Assembly (NCBI RefSeq): GCF_001907235.1
Contig: NZ_MQVS01000005.1
Coordinates: 62,001 to 126,000, forward strand
Direction of reading: 5' to 3'
Origin: Buchananella hordeovulneris
Lineage (GTDB): Bacteria; Actinomycetota; Actinomycetes; Actinomycetales; Actinomycetaceae
DNA length: 64,000 nucleotides
Shown: in pieces, positions 1 to 9,536 of the stretch
How the letters are laid out: each line of letters opens with the position of its first letter
Position numbering within the stretch: the first letter of the stretch is position 1
The notes under the pieces: generated by a model
The model's input: the letters and a program-made list of their open reading frames with translations, nothing else
Databases searched by the model: none
Told to the model about the DNA's origin: nothing
Made by a program: the position numbers and the translations under genes

Positions 1-651
1 GCTCTGAAAGTCATGGATCGACTGGTGGCGGCGGGGGTAAAGCTGCTGGTGATCGCCTGCAATTCGGCGTCGGCGGCAGTCTTGCACGACGCGCGCGAAC
101 GATACGCCGTCGGGGCAGGCATCCCGGTGGTGGAGGTCATCAAGCCTGCGGTACGCCGGGCGGTGGCCACGACCCGCACCGGGCGGATTGGGGTGATCGG
201 GACCCAAGCGACGGTCTCCTCCCAGGCCTACCCTGACGCGTTTGCGGCTGCCCCGGAGTTGTTTATCACGCAGGCGGCTTGTCCCCGCTTCGTGGAGTTC
301 GTGGAGAGCGGGACGACGACGGGCGGCGAACTTATCGAGGTGGCGCGCGACTACCTGCAGCCCATCGTTGCGCAGGACGTGGACACTTTGGTGTTGGGGT
401 GCACGCACTATCCGCTGCTGACGGGGGTGATCTCGTACGTGTTGGGAGACAAGATTTCGCTGGTCTCCTCGGCAGAGGAGACGGCCAAGGATGTCTACCG
501 GCAGTTGTTGACGCACGGGCTGGAGCGGGACAACCCGACCCCGCCCACGCACCGATGGGAGACCACCGGCAATCGGGAACAATTTTTGACGTTGGCGCGG
601 CGTTTCTTGGGGCCAGATGTGCTGAACGTGGCCGAAATGGGGGACAAGTAA
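1..651 (+). CDS. murI: Glutamate racemase, 5' end cut by the window
   Basis: Interconverts L- and D-glutamate to supply D-Glu for peptidoglycan in the cytoplasm. The frame is open from base 1 (Ala-Leu-Lys-Val precede the first in-window Met at 13), so the N-terminus lies outside. Two racemase cysteine motifs are visible: the IACNSASA segment near the start and LGCTHYPLL near residue 133, each holding a catalytic Cys. The C-terminal part has normal length. The TAA stop overlaps the ATG of the next gene by one base, so the two are probably translationally coupled. MurI followed by a metallo-hydrolase, rph and rdgB is a familiar actinobacterial arrangement. Confidence 0.95.
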   Translation, partial: ALKVMDRLVAAGVKLLVIACNSASAAVLHDARERYAVGAGIPVVEVIKPAVRRAVATTRTGRIGVIGTQATVSSQAYPDAFAAAPELFITQAACPRFVEFVESGTTTGGELIEVARDYLQPIVAQDVDTLVLGCTHYPLLTGVISYVLGDKISLVSSAEETAKDVYRQLLTHGLERDNPTPPTHRWETTGNREQFLTLARRFLGPDVLNVAEMGDK

Positions 652-1445
652 TGAGACTGACGATCGTGGGTTCGTCGGGGTCGATGTCGGGCCCAGACAA
701 TCCAGCGTCGTGCTACCTGCTGCAGGCGCCGGGCCCGGCGGAGGGTGGCAGCCGACGGATTTTTTCGCTGGTGCTGGATATGGGGCCGGGATCCAACGGG
801 GCCCTGATGAAGTATTTGCACCCGTCAGCGATTGACTTCATCGGTTTGTCGCACTGCCACGCGGACCACATGGTGGACATCATCGGGCAGCAGGTGTTCC
901 GCAAGTGGCACCCGGATGGGCACCTGCCGCGCACCATGCTCTACGGGCCGTCGAACCTGACGCCCCGCATGCTGGGGGTATCGGGAGATGCGGGCATCGT
1001 GGACTACTCCGAGGAGTTCATTTTGGGGGAGTGGCGGCCGGGGGTGCCGGTGCAGGTGGGGCCATTCGTCATCACCGCGTTCCCGGCCTGGCATCCAGTG
1101 GAGGCCTACGCCATCCGCGTGGAGGGCCCATCGGCCCTGCACGACGGCACCGCGATCTTTACCTACTCGGGGGACACCGACCGGTGTGACACCGTGGTGG
1201 AAGCCGCCTACAACGCCGACCTGTTCCTGTGTGAGGCCGCGTTCCTGGAAGGGCAGGCGGTCGATCGGGGCGTGCACTTGACGGGGGTCAGTGCCGGGCA
1301 GCTGGCCACCGACGCGCGCGCTAAGGCCTTGGTGCTCACCCACATCCAGCCGTGGACGAACCGGGAATTGCCGGCGGCGGAGGCCCGCACTTCCTACAGT
1401 GGCCCGCTGGCCTTGGCCCGGCCGGGTGACGTCTACGAGTTTTAG
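651..1445 (+). CDS. Metallo-beta-lactamase-fold hydrolase (RNase Z-like family)
   Basis: A 264-residue cytoplasmic metallohydrolase. The metal-binding motif is seen in SHCHADHMVD (HxHxDH, about residues 64-71), with later ligands in FPAWHPVEAYAIR, YSGDTDRC and the C-terminal LTHIQPW. The ATG at 651 overlaps the murI stop (TAATG), which fixes the start; an upstream extension in the same frame exists but lies wholly inside murI. Family members include tRNA 3'-end processing enzymes and cyclic phosphodiesterases, and the substrate cannot be assigned from sequence. Its place directly after murI and facing rdgB-rph is conserved in actinobacteria (recalled). Confidence 0.88.
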   Translation: MRLTIVGSSGSMSGPDNPASCYLLQAPGPAEGGSRRIFSLVLDMGPGSNGALMKYLHPSAIDFIGLSHCHADHMVDIIGQQVFRKWHPDGHLPRTMLYGPSNLTPRMLGVSGDAGIVDYSEEFILGEWRPGVPVQVGPFVITAFPAWHPVEAYAIRVEGPSALHDGTAIFTYSGDTDRCDTVVEAAYNADLFLCEAAFLEGQAVDRGVHLTGVSAGQLATDARAKALVLTHIQPWTNRELPAAEARTSYSGPLALARPGDVYEF

Positions 1446-1449
1446 GTCC

Positions 1450-1484
1450 GGGCGGGGCTCTGCCGCAAACGGCGAACCCCGCCC
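1450..1484. terminator. Hairpin between convergent genes
   Basis: An 8-bp perfect GC stem (GGGCGGGG at 1450-1457 with CCCCGCCC at 1477-1484) lies between the stops of the metallo-hydrolase and rdgB. There is no clear T run, so it is a possible bidirectional terminator. Confidence 0.5.
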
Positions 1485-1499
1485 GCCCAGTGGCGGCCG

Positions 1500-2105
1500 T
1501 CAGAGCCAGGCCTGCACGGTGGCGGCCAAGGCCCGCAGTGCGCGCCCGCGGTGGGACAGGGCGTTCTTCTCGGCGGGCGACATCTCTGCCGTGGTGCGCT
1601 GGTGTCCGGTGGGCAAGAACAGCGGGTCGTAGCCGAAACCGCCGGTGCCGCGCGGGGCGGTCAGCAGCTGCCCCCGCACCTGGCCGAGTTCGACGTGTTC
1701 CCGCCCGTCGGGGTGCACCAGCGCCGCGGCGCACACGAACTGGGCGCCCCGGTGCGGCGGGGCGATGTCGGCCAGTTGGGCCAGCAGCAGCTCCAGGTTG
1801 GCTTTGTCGCCGCCGCCGCCCGCCCACCTAGCCGAGAAGATGCCGGGGCAGCCGCCGAGGATGTCGACGCTGAGCCCGGAGTCGTCGGCGATTGCCACGA
1901 TGCCCGCCGCCCGGCAGGCCGCGCGTGCCTTCAAAAGCGCATTGTCCGAGAAGGTCAGACCAGTTTCCGCTGGCTCAGCCAGCGCGAGGTCCGCGGCACT
2001 GACGATGTCTTCGGGCACCAATCCCGGCACCAGCGGAACCAGGATTTCGCGTAGTTCGGCCAGCTTGTGTTGGTTGTGGCTGGCCAGCACCAGCCGCGCC
2101 GTCAC
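1500..2105 (-). CDS. rdgB: XTP/dITP diphosphatase (RdgB/HAM1)
   Basis: Hydrolyses ITP, XTP and dITP to monophosphates and so keeps deaminated purines out of nucleic acids. The 201-residue length is normal for the family. The N-terminal [12 protein letters not shown] segment (SHNxxK substrate motif), [25 protein letters not shown] (metal-binding Asp and the SARWAG signature) and [10 protein letters not shown] are all present. The GTG start overlaps the rph stop (GTGA), so translation is coupled to ribonuclease PH. Confidence 0.95.
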   Translation of the reverse strand: MTARLVLASHNQHKLAELREILVPLVPGLVPEDIVSAADLALAEPAETGLTFSDNALLKARAACRAAGIVAIADDSGLSVDILGGCPGIFSARWAGGGGDKANLELLLAQLADIAPPHRGAQFVCAAALVHPDGREHVELGQVRGQLLTAPRGTGGFGYDPLFLPTGHQRTTAEMSPAEKNALSHRGRALRALAATVQAWL

Positions 2106-2848
2106 AAGGCCTCCAGGGCCGCGCGCTGCAACTTGGCCAGCTCGGCGGTGCCGTGCACGGCGAGGTCCAGCAGCTCGTCCAGCTGGTGGCGGGCGAAGGG
2201 GGTCCCCTCCGCGGTGCCCTGCACCTCGACGAAGTCACCAGAGCCGGTGACCACCACGTTCATGTCGGTGTCGGCGGCGACGTCCTCCACGTACGGCAGG
2301 TCCAGGCACGCCACCGCGTCGACTATGCCCACCGAGACGGCCGCCACTGAGTCGCGCAGCACCGGTTTGCCCGCCTGCGGGGTGATGTGTCCCTGGGCGG
2401 TGGCCCACGCGATCGCGTCGGCCAGCGCCACGTAGGCCCCCGTGATTGCCGCGGTGCGGGTGCCACCGTCGGCCTGCAACACGTCGCAGTCCAGCACGAT
2501 CGTGTTCTCGCCGAGCGCGGCCAAGTCCACCACAGCCCGCAGACTGCGGCCGATCAACCGGGAAATCTCGTGGGTGCGCCCGCCAATCTTGCCCTTAACG
2601 GACTCGCGCTGGCTGCGGGTGGTGGTGGCGCGCGGCAGCATCGCGTACTCGGCGGTCACCCAGCCTTCTCCCGAACCGGTGCGCCACCGCGGCACTCCCG
2701 GGGTAAAGGATGCGACGCACAGCACCCGCGTCCGGCCGAACTCGACCAGCACGCTCCCCTCGGCCTGGTCTAGCCAGTTGCGGGTGATCTTCACGGGACG
2801 TAATTCGTTGAAGGCGCGGCCATCTGCCCGCCCGTTAGCTACAGACAC
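2102..2848 (-). CDS. rph: Ribonuclease PH
   Basis: Phosphorolytic 3'-5' exoribonuclease that trims tRNA 3' ends and forms a hexameric ring. The 248-residue length matches the family. N-terminal [15 protein letters not shown], the phosphate-binding region around SRLIGRSLR and the [23 protein letters not shown] block are typical. The GTG start at 2848 has an AGGAAG-like ribosome site about 8 nt upstream. It sits 12 nt downstream of bcp and overlaps rdgB, giving the order bcp-rph-rdgB on the minus strand. Confidence 0.96.
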   Translation of the reverse strand: MSVANGRADGRAFNELRPVKITRNWLDQAEGSVLVEFGRTRVLCVASFTPGVPRWRTGSGEGWVTAEYAMLPRATTTRSQRESVKGKIGGRTHEISRLIGRSLRAVVDLAALGENTIVLDCDVLQADGGTRTAAITGAYVALADAIAWATAQGHITPQAGKPVLRDSVAAVSVGIVDAVACLDLPYVEDVAADTDMNVVVTGSGDFVEVQGTAEGTPFARHQLDELLDLAVHGTAELAKLQRAALEAL

Positions 2849-2860
2849 GAAATCAGCTTC

Positions 2861-3334
2861 CTAGATAGACAGTTGGGTGCGCAGCCGGGCCACATGCCCG
2901 GTGGCCTTGACGTTGTAAGCCACCGAGGTCAGGGTGCCGTCCGGCGCCACCACGAAGGTCGAGCGTTTGATGCCCAGCAGCTTGCGTCCGTAGGACACCT
3001 TTTCTCCCCAAGCGCCGTAGGCGGTGGCCACCGCCTTGTCTTCGTCGCACGCCAGCGGGAACGGGGCCCCGTACTTCTCGGCGAACTTAGTTTGCGCTGC
3101 CACGCTGTCGGGTGAGACGCCGATGATGCCGTAGCCGGCCTGCTCAAAACCGGCGAACGAATCGGTGAAGTCGCAGGCCTGCGTCGTGCATCCCGGGGTG
3201 GAAGCCTTGGGATAGAAGTAGACGATCACCCCCTTGGCGTGCTTGGCCAGCTCCGCGGACAAACTGACGGTGCCACCGCCAGCGGTGGGCAAGGTGAAGT
3301 CGGGGGCGGGGGCGCCCGTTTCCAGCTCGGTCAC
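2861..3334 (-). CDS. bcp: Thioredoxin-dependent thiol peroxidase (Bcp-type peroxiredoxin)
   Basis: Reduces hydrogen and organic peroxides in the cytoplasm using thioredoxin. The peroxidatic and resolving cysteines are seen in STPGCTTQACDF (Cys-x4-Cys), in the thioredoxin-fold context FYPKASTPGC. The GTG at 3334 is chosen because GGAGAG lies just upstream and it gives the usual VTELETGAPAPDFTLP beginning; a longer Met start 27 nt upstream would read through the ribosome site. The protein is 157 residues, normal for Bcp. It is first in the bcp-rph-rdgB run. Confidence 0.93.
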   Translation of the reverse strand: MTELETGAPAPDFTLPTAGGGTVSLSAELAKHAKGVIVYFYPKASTPGCTTQACDFTDSFAGFEQAGYGIIGVSPDSVAAQTKFAEKYGAPFPLACDEDKAVATAYGAWGEKVSYGRKLLGIKRSTFVVAPDGTLTSVAYNVKATGHVARLRTQLSI

Positions 3335-3551
3335 GTAACTCTCCTTCTGCCGGTGCTGCAACTGTCAGTGTCTCACTGTCCGGAGCCTGGCTGCCCCGCC
3401 TCGCCGGAGTACGGGCGCGGTTTCCAGGTTCCGATCAGAATTGGGGCAAATCAGGGGTGCAAAAGTATGTTGCGATTCGGTAACGGTGAGCTATCTTCGT
3501 TTCTGGTGTCAGTGGAATGACATCGCAGAAGTTCATGGCGAAAGGTAAACA

Positions 3552-5525
3552 GTGCGTTACCGCAGTGACGTTTGGCGCGGGTTGGTGGCGATTGGCGGCA
3601 CCATGGGGCTCGTAGCAATGGCCGGGTGCGCCAGCCCGAGCCAGGAGGCAGAGGTATACCCGGCGGTTGTGGTAACCGCCGATCCCACGATCGGCGCGGT
3701 CGGGAGCGGCAAGGTGGCCCCCACGGCGCAAGCCCAGTCGCAAACCGCTGACCCCGCGCAGCGGGCGACCGCCGCCCCGGTGGAGGAGGGTACCGATCCC
3801 GCCGGGCAGGAGGCGGAGGCGCAGCCCGCCCCTGGGGTTAACGTCCCCGCCCCCGTGGGCGATGCCGGGGCGCGCGACGTGCCAAGTGTTCCGGCCGCTT
3901 GGAGCTTGGACGAGTTTCTCGCCGCGCACCACGTCAAGCAGGCCGACGCCACCGTCGTCTCCTCGCTCAGCGAGGCCTTGGCGTTGACCGCACCGCAGGC
4001 CAACATTGTTGTCTCCGACGGCACCGCGCACGCGCTGTTCGTACGGGAGGCGACTGATGCCGACAAGTCCATCGAGGTAGCCGGGGCCAGCTACGGGGCG
4101 CGTTTCGAGCGGGAGGTACCCGTGCTGGCTTTCGCGGAGGCCGGACACAACGCCGACGCGGTCAACGCCGCTTTGCAGGTGGCAGCCCAGCGTGAGCTGG
4201 GGGTACGCCTGAGCCCCAAAGCTGCCTACACCTTCGACAAGACCGTCAAGATTCCCGCCGCAGTTTCGTTCCTGGACGGGGCCGGGGCGAGTATCGCCGT
4301 GCAGTTGGGGGGCGGCACGCAGAGCAAGCCCAATGTGGCGGTGCTCGTGGAAACCAACACCGATGGCCTGGCTATCAGCAACCTGCGCTTAGACCTGTCG
4401 GCGTCCCCGTTCACCCGCGGCGTCCTCGGGCACAACGTCACCCACTTGGCGGTGACAAACTCGCACATCACCGGGGTCGACTATCGGGCAATCGAGTTTG
4501 TCGCGACCTCCGGACCGGTCACCGATGTGGCAATCGTGGGCAACACCATCGAGGCCACCCCGGGCGACAAGGACAACAAGGGCATCACCAACGCCATCTA
4601 CATCACGGCGGCGCTGGCAGAAAACGACCCGCGTTTCACCTCCAGCTCCAGCCCCATCTGGGACCGGTACACCACGGAGGGAGATGTCGTCCCGGGCAAG
4701 TTCGAGGCTAGTCGTTTCACGGTGGCCGACAACCACATCTCCGGTGGCTACTACGGCCTCGGCATGTCGGCGATCCAGCACTCCCTCATCTCCGGCAATC
4801 ACATTGAGATGAACATGCGCAACATCTCGCTGCAGAACAACTGCAGTTACAACGTCGTGGAGAACAACGAGCTGCGGGACTCCATCTCCTCTTCGGTGCA
4901 CCTGGCATACAACTCCGACCACAACGTGGTGCGCGACAACAATGTCGCCACCTCGCGGGCCAGCGGCCAGGGCCTCCTACAGGCCTACCAGGGCAGCAAT
5001 GACAACACGTTCACTGGCAACACGGTGAGCGTCACCGGCGACAGTCAACCCAGCTGGATCCTGTACGTCGGCACCGATTCCCACAATGTCAGCTTCACCG
5101 GCAATACCGTCAACGGTGGGGCCCGGCACGCGGTGGTCGGCATCGAATCGGTGTGGGACGGGCAGTCCGCTGTCAGCGGCCTGGACCGCAACCTCTACAC
5201 CTATATGTCGCAGGGCACCATCCCGAGCCCGGTGGACGGTTCGGCACAGAACTTCGGCGGGGGCTTCGGTCCGCTGGCTGGGGTCAGCGTGACCGACAAC
5301 GTGTTCGCCCCCGCCAATCCCGCCACCCCGCTCATCTACGTGGGAGCCGAGGTCTCCAAGGGGCGGCACGGCGAAAGCAAGATCGTGGGTGACGTCACCG
5401 GGTTGGTGCTGCGCGGCAACCAGGTGGAGGGCGATGCCTACTCCGAGCTGCTTATCACCCATGAGGGAGAGCTGCCGGGGGTAGGGCGAGCCCGCATCCA
5501 AGCAGACGACGACTCCGTGGAGTAG
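3552..5525 (+). CDS. Lipoprotein with right-handed parallel beta-helix domain
   Basis: A 657-residue secreted lipid-anchored protein. The GTG start gives a signal peptide with lipobox VAMAGC (Cys26), followed by a Pro/Ala/Glu-rich linker to about residue 110 that probably spans the cell wall. From about residue 220 onward there are many Asn-rich short repeats (for example NLRLDLSAS, NTIEATPGD, NNELRDS, NNVATS), the pattern of right-handed beta-helix / carbohydrate-binding proteins (CASH/NosD-like). No lyase catalytic triad can be assigned. It converges on the GH84 gene, suggesting surface glycan binding or processing (inference). A weak AAAGG ribosome site precedes the start. Confidence 0.75.
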   Translation: MRYRSDVWRGLVAIGGTMGLVAMAGCASPSQEAEVYPAVVVTADPTIGAVGSGKVAPTAQAQSQTADPAQRATAAPVEEGTDPAGQEAEAQPAPGVNVPAPVGDAGARDVPSVPAAWSLDEFLAAHHVKQADATVVSSLSEALALTAPQANIVVSDGTAHALFVREATDADKSIEVAGASYGARFEREVPVLAFAEAGHNADAVNAALQVAAQRELGVRLSPKAAYTFDKTVKIPAAVSFLDGAGASIAVQLGGGTQSKPNVAVLVETNTDGLAISNLRLDLSASPFTRGVLGHNVTHLAVTNSHITGVDYRAIEFVATSGPVTDVAIVGNTIEATPGDKDNKGITNAIYITAALAENDPRFTSSSSPIWDRYTTEGDVVPGKFEASRFTVADNHISGGYYGLGMSAIQHSLISGNHIEMNMRNISLQNNCSYNVVENNELRDSISSSVHLAYNSDHNVVRDNNVATSRASGQGLLQAYQGSNDNTFTGNTVSVTGDSQPSWILYVGTDSHNVSFTGNTVNGGARHAVVGIESVWDGQSAVSGLDRNLYTYMSQGTIPSPVDGSAQNFGGGFGPLAGVSVTDNVFAPANPATPLIYVGAEVSKGRHGESKIVGDVTGLVLRGNQVEGDAYSELLITHEGELPGVGRARIQADDDSVE

Positions 5526-5593
5526 CCCTTGCCGCTGACCGGCAGCGGTCAGGGTGAAGGGCGTAATGATCCGAATAGAGCGGCGACGCAGGC

Positions 5594-5693
5594 CACCATC
5601 ATGTCTTTAGCGCACCAGCATGCCCTTAAATCGGCGCATTAAGGGCATGATGGTGCAGCAAGGGCATGGTGGTGCAGCAAGGGCATGATGGTA
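5594..5693. repeat. Palindromic 19-bp array, copy A
   Basis: Two units of the CACCAKCATGYCYTTAR type begin at 5594 and 5613. A short core containing TCGGCG follows, then three inverted units (AAGGGCATGRTGGTGCAGC) begin at 5641, 5660 and 5679. The period is exactly 19 bp. The innermost arms (5613-5629 with 5639-5655) can pair over 17 bp with one mismatch around a 9-nt loop. It lies between the stops of two convergent genes. Same family as the arrays at 23015, 62310 and 62731. Confidence 0.85.
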
Positions 5694-5768
5694 TCGCCGT
5701 GCCCCGTGCGGGGGACAGTCGGTGCCGCGGCGATAGCGCCCGGCCCCCGTCGATCGGGCAGCCCGCGG

Positions 5769-8480
5769 CTAGTCGGCGGCGGAGAAGGACATTTCGTGAA
5801 CGCGCGCGGTCGAGCCCGTGAAGCGCAGACGCACCGCGTCGGCCGCGGGCGGCACCTTCAGCTCCAGCCAGCTGCCCCGCTGGTCGATTTCGCCCAGCGG
5901 CTGCCATTGGCCTGCCACCTTGGCCTCCACGTGGCCCTCGCCGGCCGCCACGACTGTCAACTGCCTGGGGGAGCCGGATGGTACCTGTCGCGTGAAGGTG
6001 CCGCCGCTGGGAGCAGGGGCGGGGAGGAAGCTGGTGGCCAACTTGCCATCTGCCCCGGCCTCGCTGCCGACGTCCGCTTTCGGCAGTGTCGTCGCCACCT
6101 CGGCACTGGGCGGCCACACCACGAACTCACGCACCATGACCCACTTGTCGCCCGGGTTGGGGCGCGCGGCGCGCACCCGCACATAGCGGGCTGGCACCGG
6201 CTCGTCCAACGGGAGAAAGATGCGGGCAGCTTCCTCCGCCCGCCCGAGCTCCTGCCAGTTCTCGCCGTCGGCGGAGGCCTCGACGACGGCGTAGTGGAAC
6301 ATGTCGCCCGGCTCGTCGTCCGCGCTCGCTTGGTGGAGTTCCACGGTCCCCACCGGCGCGGTTTTGCCGAGGTCGACGGTCAGCGCGTCGTCGGCGCGTG
6401 CTCCTGCTTCCGACTGCCAGGCCGTGTCCTGCTGCCCGTCCACGGCCTGCGCGAGCGGTAGCTCGGGGTTGGTGTTTAGCGTCGTGGTGGGCAGCGCCTG
6501 GTAGGGGTGGCGGGCCGGGGCTGCCTCCAAGGAGAACTGGGAATCGAGCGCGGCCAGCAGATCGGCTTGCAGCTCCAGGAGGCGCCCGTCGGCTACCACC
6601 GGCACTAGTGCCGCCTGGCGCACCGTGCCGTCGCCGCCGAGGGCCGCCACGGACGGTGAATCGGCGGCGGCCCGCGTGACCGACCAGGCGTCCAGTTGCC
6701 GGGCCACCTCCTGCCGGTCATCGCGCGCGGCCGCCTCCCGGGCCGCCAGCAGGTGCAGGGTGCCGCGGGCCTGGGCGCTGAGGGCCTGCGCCCACGGGGC
6801 GACGTCGGCGGCGAAACCCCGGTCCGGCAGGTCGGCCAGGGCGGCGGGTAGAGCCGCCAGCAGCTCCAGCTCGGCCCGCAGCGGGGCATCATCGCCCTGC
6901 TCGAATTGGGCGATCGCTCGCGTTAAGGTGGGCGCCTCCACCGAGGTGAGGCTGTAGGGTTGCCAGCCGCTCGCCGAGTCAGCGAAGGCGTGCAGTGCCC
7001 GGCGGGTATCCAAGTTGGGGCCGGCCAGCTCGTTCAACACGCCCCGCCAGGAAACCTCCACGGAGAAGCCCGTCGGGTTCCAGGTATAGTCCGCCACCCC
7101 GGCCAGCGCCACCTGTGAGGCGTAGGGCTGAATCATCGGATTGGCCGTCAGGCCCGTCACAATGTTGCCCAGCTCGGCAGCGCGCTGCGGCAACGGTCCG
7201 AGAAAGAGACGGGTACGGTCACCGTCGTTGACGGGGTAGTTGTCCCACACTACGAGCGGGGCGGCATGGTACTGCTCGCGGGCGGCCTGTGCGTCGGCGG
7301 CAGTGATGGCGGCCGAAATGATGCCCGGGCCGGTCCACTGCACGGTGATGCCGGTGGCCAGTTCGCGCCCCAACGTGTCCTTGTACGGGTGCGGGTCGGT
7401 GCCGTGATATTTGGTAGGCACCACGCTTACCCCGGTCAGTGACAGATCAGCCACGAGCCGGTTGGTGAAGTCGGCCTGGGCCCGGGCGAGGGCGGTCTCG
7501 GCATCCCCCGGGAAGCGGGCGGAATCGTGTTCGCAGTGGAATTGCGGCTCGACGTCGTCAAAGGCGAAGGTGAAGTACTTGACCCCGGTGTCTTGCAGCT
7601 GCGCCAGCTTGGTGCGGGCAGCCGCGTAGTCCTCCGCACTGGTGTAGCACAGGTCTAGGCCAGGGGACAGGGCGACGGTGAAACGCACGTGGTGGCTCTC
7701 GGCGGTCGCCACCAGTTCCCGGAACTTGGCCAACTGCGCGGTCGTGAAGGGCTCTCGCCACCTGGCGCGCAGCAGGTCGTCGTCCTTGGCGGCGTAAACG
7801 AACGTGTTGAGCTTGTGGCGCCCCGCGAAACGCAGCAGGTCCAGGCGGGCGGGGTGGGACCACGGCACCCCGTAGAAGCCCTCCACCACGCCCCGTAGCG
7901 GTAGGCCCGGCCAATCGGTGATCCGCACCGCCGGGATTTGTCCGTCGGCCGCCAGCTGCCGCAGGGTCTGCACTCCGTAGTAGGTGCCTGCGGGGCTGGG
8001 GGACACCACGGTGAGGGTCGGATGGTCGTTCTCAGTTTGGGAGGACAGCACGTAGCCCTCGGCGGGCATGTGGGCTGGGAAGGGATGCGGTTGCGGCGTG
8101 GGGGCGGAGTCCGTCAGGTTGATGATCTGCAAACGGATGACACTGCCCTTGCTTGACGGCAGCGGCGCGGCTGCCAGCTGGACGGTGGGGGTACCGCCCG
8201 CGGCCCGGACGGCCGCGACGGTGTCCTCCACCGTCTGGTCGCTAACGTGGGCCCCGCGCACGATCGTGACCTGCCCCGTCAGCGGGACGGTGACCCCGGT
8301 GGGGGAGACGTGTTGCGGGAACGGGAAGACGTTCAGGAGCGCAGAGGGCAGGGTGGGGCCAGCGTCAGGAACCACGACGCGGGTGTCGGCGGACTCGGCG
8401 GTCTGCTCGGAGCCTGCAGGCACGCAGGCCGCTAGCAAGACGATCCCTAAGATGCTGGCAGTCCAGTTGCCTCTGCGCAC
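5769..8480 (-). CDS. Secreted GH84 beta-N-acetylglucosaminidase lipoprotein
   Basis: A 903-residue exported glycosidase likely removing terminal beta-GlcNAc from host glycans or hyaluronan fragments (family knowledge). The GTG at 8480 is preceded by GGAGGG and gives a signal peptide with lipobox IVLLAAC (Cys19). Order: N-terminal GH20b-like domain (about 45-160); GH84 catalytic domain starting RGVVEGFYGVPWSH (about 180), with the paired catalytic aspartates in FAFDDVEP (about residue 308) and the conserved WDNYPVND; helical region; F5/8-type C discoidin-like carbohydrate-binding domain (about 660-790, ending YVRVRAARPNP...VREFVVW); and a C-terminal beta domain. It stands alone, divergent from nudC. 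Confidence 0.9.
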   Translation of the reverse strand: MRRGNWTASILGIVLLAACVPAGSEQTAESADTRVVVPDAGPTLPSALLNVFPFPQHVSPTGVTVPLTGQVTIVRGAHVSDQTVEDTVAAVRAAGGTPTVQLAAAPLPSSKGSVIRLQIINLTDSAPTPQPHPFPAHMPAEGYVLSSQTENDHPTLTVVSPSPAGTYYGVQTLRQLAADGQIPAVRITDWPGLPLRGVVEGFYGVPWSHPARLDLLRFAGRHKLNTFVYAAKDDDLLRARWREPFTTAQLAKFRELVATAESHHVRFTVALSPGLDLCYTSAEDYAAARTKLAQLQDTGVKYFTFAFDDVEPQFHCEHDSARFPGDAETALARAQADFTNRLVADLSLTGVSVVPTKYHGTDPHPYKDTLGRELATGITVQWTGPGIISAAITAADAQAAREQYHAAPLVVWDNYPVNDGDRTRLFLGPLPQRAAELGNIVTGLTANPMIQPYASQVALAGVADYTWNPTGFSVEVSWRGVLNELAGPNLDTRRALHAFADSASGWQPYSLTSVEAPTLTRAIAQFEQGDDAPLRAELELLAALPAALADLPDRGFAADVAPWAQALSAQARGTLHLLAAREAAARDDRQEVARQLDAWSVTRAAADSPSVAALGGDGTVRQAALVPVVADGRLLELQADLLAALDSQFSLEAAPARHPYQALPTTTLNTNPELPLAQAVDGQQDTAWQSEAGARADDALTVDLGKTAPVGTVELHQASADDEPGDMFHYAVVEASADGENWQELGRAEEAARIFLPLDEPVPARYVRVRAARPNPGDKWVMVREFVVWPPSAEVATTLPKADVGSEAGADGKLATSFLPAPAPSGGTFTRQVPSGSPRQLTVVAAGEGHVEAKVAGQWQPLGEIDQRGSWLELKVPPAADAVRLRFTGSTARVHEMSFSAAD

Positions 8481-8607
8481 CTTACCCTCCAGCGGTGAGT
8501 CGTGAGTGATTCGTGGTCCCGAGGAGATTATGGGCACCGCCCGCCGACCGCGACTGGCAGACGCCGCCTGGAAATGGCTTGCGGGAGGGGATGCGTAGAG
8601 TTAAGGG

Positions 8608-9477
8608 ATGAACTCTCTTCCGCAGCTGGCCCGCGGCGCCCTAGTTCGGCCGCCCGCACACGAATGGGAAACCGACCGGGCGGCGGCAGCGGCAGATCCC
8701 GCGGCCCGGGTGCTGTGGGTGGGCGACGACGGGACGTTGGCCGCCGACGACACGGGGCGGGTGCTGTGGGACGAGCCGGGGGAGCAGGCCACCTACCTGG
8801 GGCGCGGGCCGGGCGGACCGCTCTTCGCCCAACTGGCGGCCTCCGCGGCGTTGCCGCCTGGAGCCACGGACTGGGTGGGGTTACGACGCATCGCCCACGC
8901 GCTGACGGCAGACGCAAGTGCCGCGGCGGTCACCGCGGTGGCGCTGGCCGCCTTCCATACCACCCACCGGTTTTGTGGTCGCTGCGGTGGGGACTGCCGC
9001 GCGGATGCCACCGGGTGGCAGCGGACATGCAACCAGTGCGGGCAGGAGATCTATCCCCGCATCGATCCGGCCATCATCGTGGCCATCACCGATGCCGCCG
9101 ATCGGCTACTGCTGGCCCACAACAGTCGTTTCGCTCCCGCCCGGCGCAGCGTGGTGGCGGGCTTCGTGGAGGCGGGGGAAAGCCTGGAGACGGCGGTCCA
9201 GCGGGAGGTACGGGAGGAGGTGGGGCTGGAGGTCGAGGCGATCGCCTACGCCGCCTCGCAGGCCTGGCCGTTCCCACGGGCGTTGATGCTGGCATTCACG
9301 GCCCAGGCCGCGACGACGCGCGTGCAGGTTGACGGGCAAGAGATCGATGCCGCCGATTTCTACTCGCGGGCCCAAGTGCGCGCGGAGACGGCGGCGGGGC
9401 GCCTGGAGTTGCCCCCAGCCCACTCGGTGGGGCGCTGGCTGGTGGAGCGGTGGCTGGCCGCCCCGGCAGGCCACTAG
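8608..9477 (+). CDS. nudC: NAD(+) diphosphatase / RNA de-NADding enzyme NudC
   Basis: Cleaves NADH/NAD pyrophosphate and can remove NAD caps from RNA (family knowledge). The 289-residue protein has a zinc ribbon with four Cys (FCGRCGGDC...CNQCGQEIYPR, about residues 122-150), the Nudix box GFVEAGESLETAVQREVREE (about 186-205) and the NudC-specific SQAWPFPRALML segment, close to the SQPWPFPxS signature. It lies just upstream of uvrD2, the same pairing as in mycobacteria. The ATG at 8608 follows AAGGG at short spacing. Confidence 0.95.
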   Translation: MNSLPQLARGALVRPPAHEWETDRAAAAADPAARVLWVGDDGTLAADDTGRVLWDEPGEQATYLGRGPGGPLFAQLAASAALPPGATDWVGLRRIAHALTADASAAAVTAVALAAFHTTHRFCGRCGGDCRADATGWQRTCNQCGQEIYPRIDPAIIVAITDAADRLLLAHNSRFAPARRSVVAGFVEAGESLETAVQREVREEVGLEVEAIAYAASQAWPFPRALMLAFTAQAATTRVQVDGQEIDAADFYSRAQVRAETAAGRLELPPAHSVGRWLVERWLAAPAGH

Positions 9478-9536
9478 CCCGGGGCAATGTCAGCGGTGGG
9501 AGGCAAGATGAGGACAGGCAATTGGAGGGGCGGCAG

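Noticed and set aside
279-650. Long N-terminal extension of the metallo-hydrolase
   Set aside because: It overlaps murI entirely and lacks family similarity; ATG 651 overlaps the murI stop and fits the fold.
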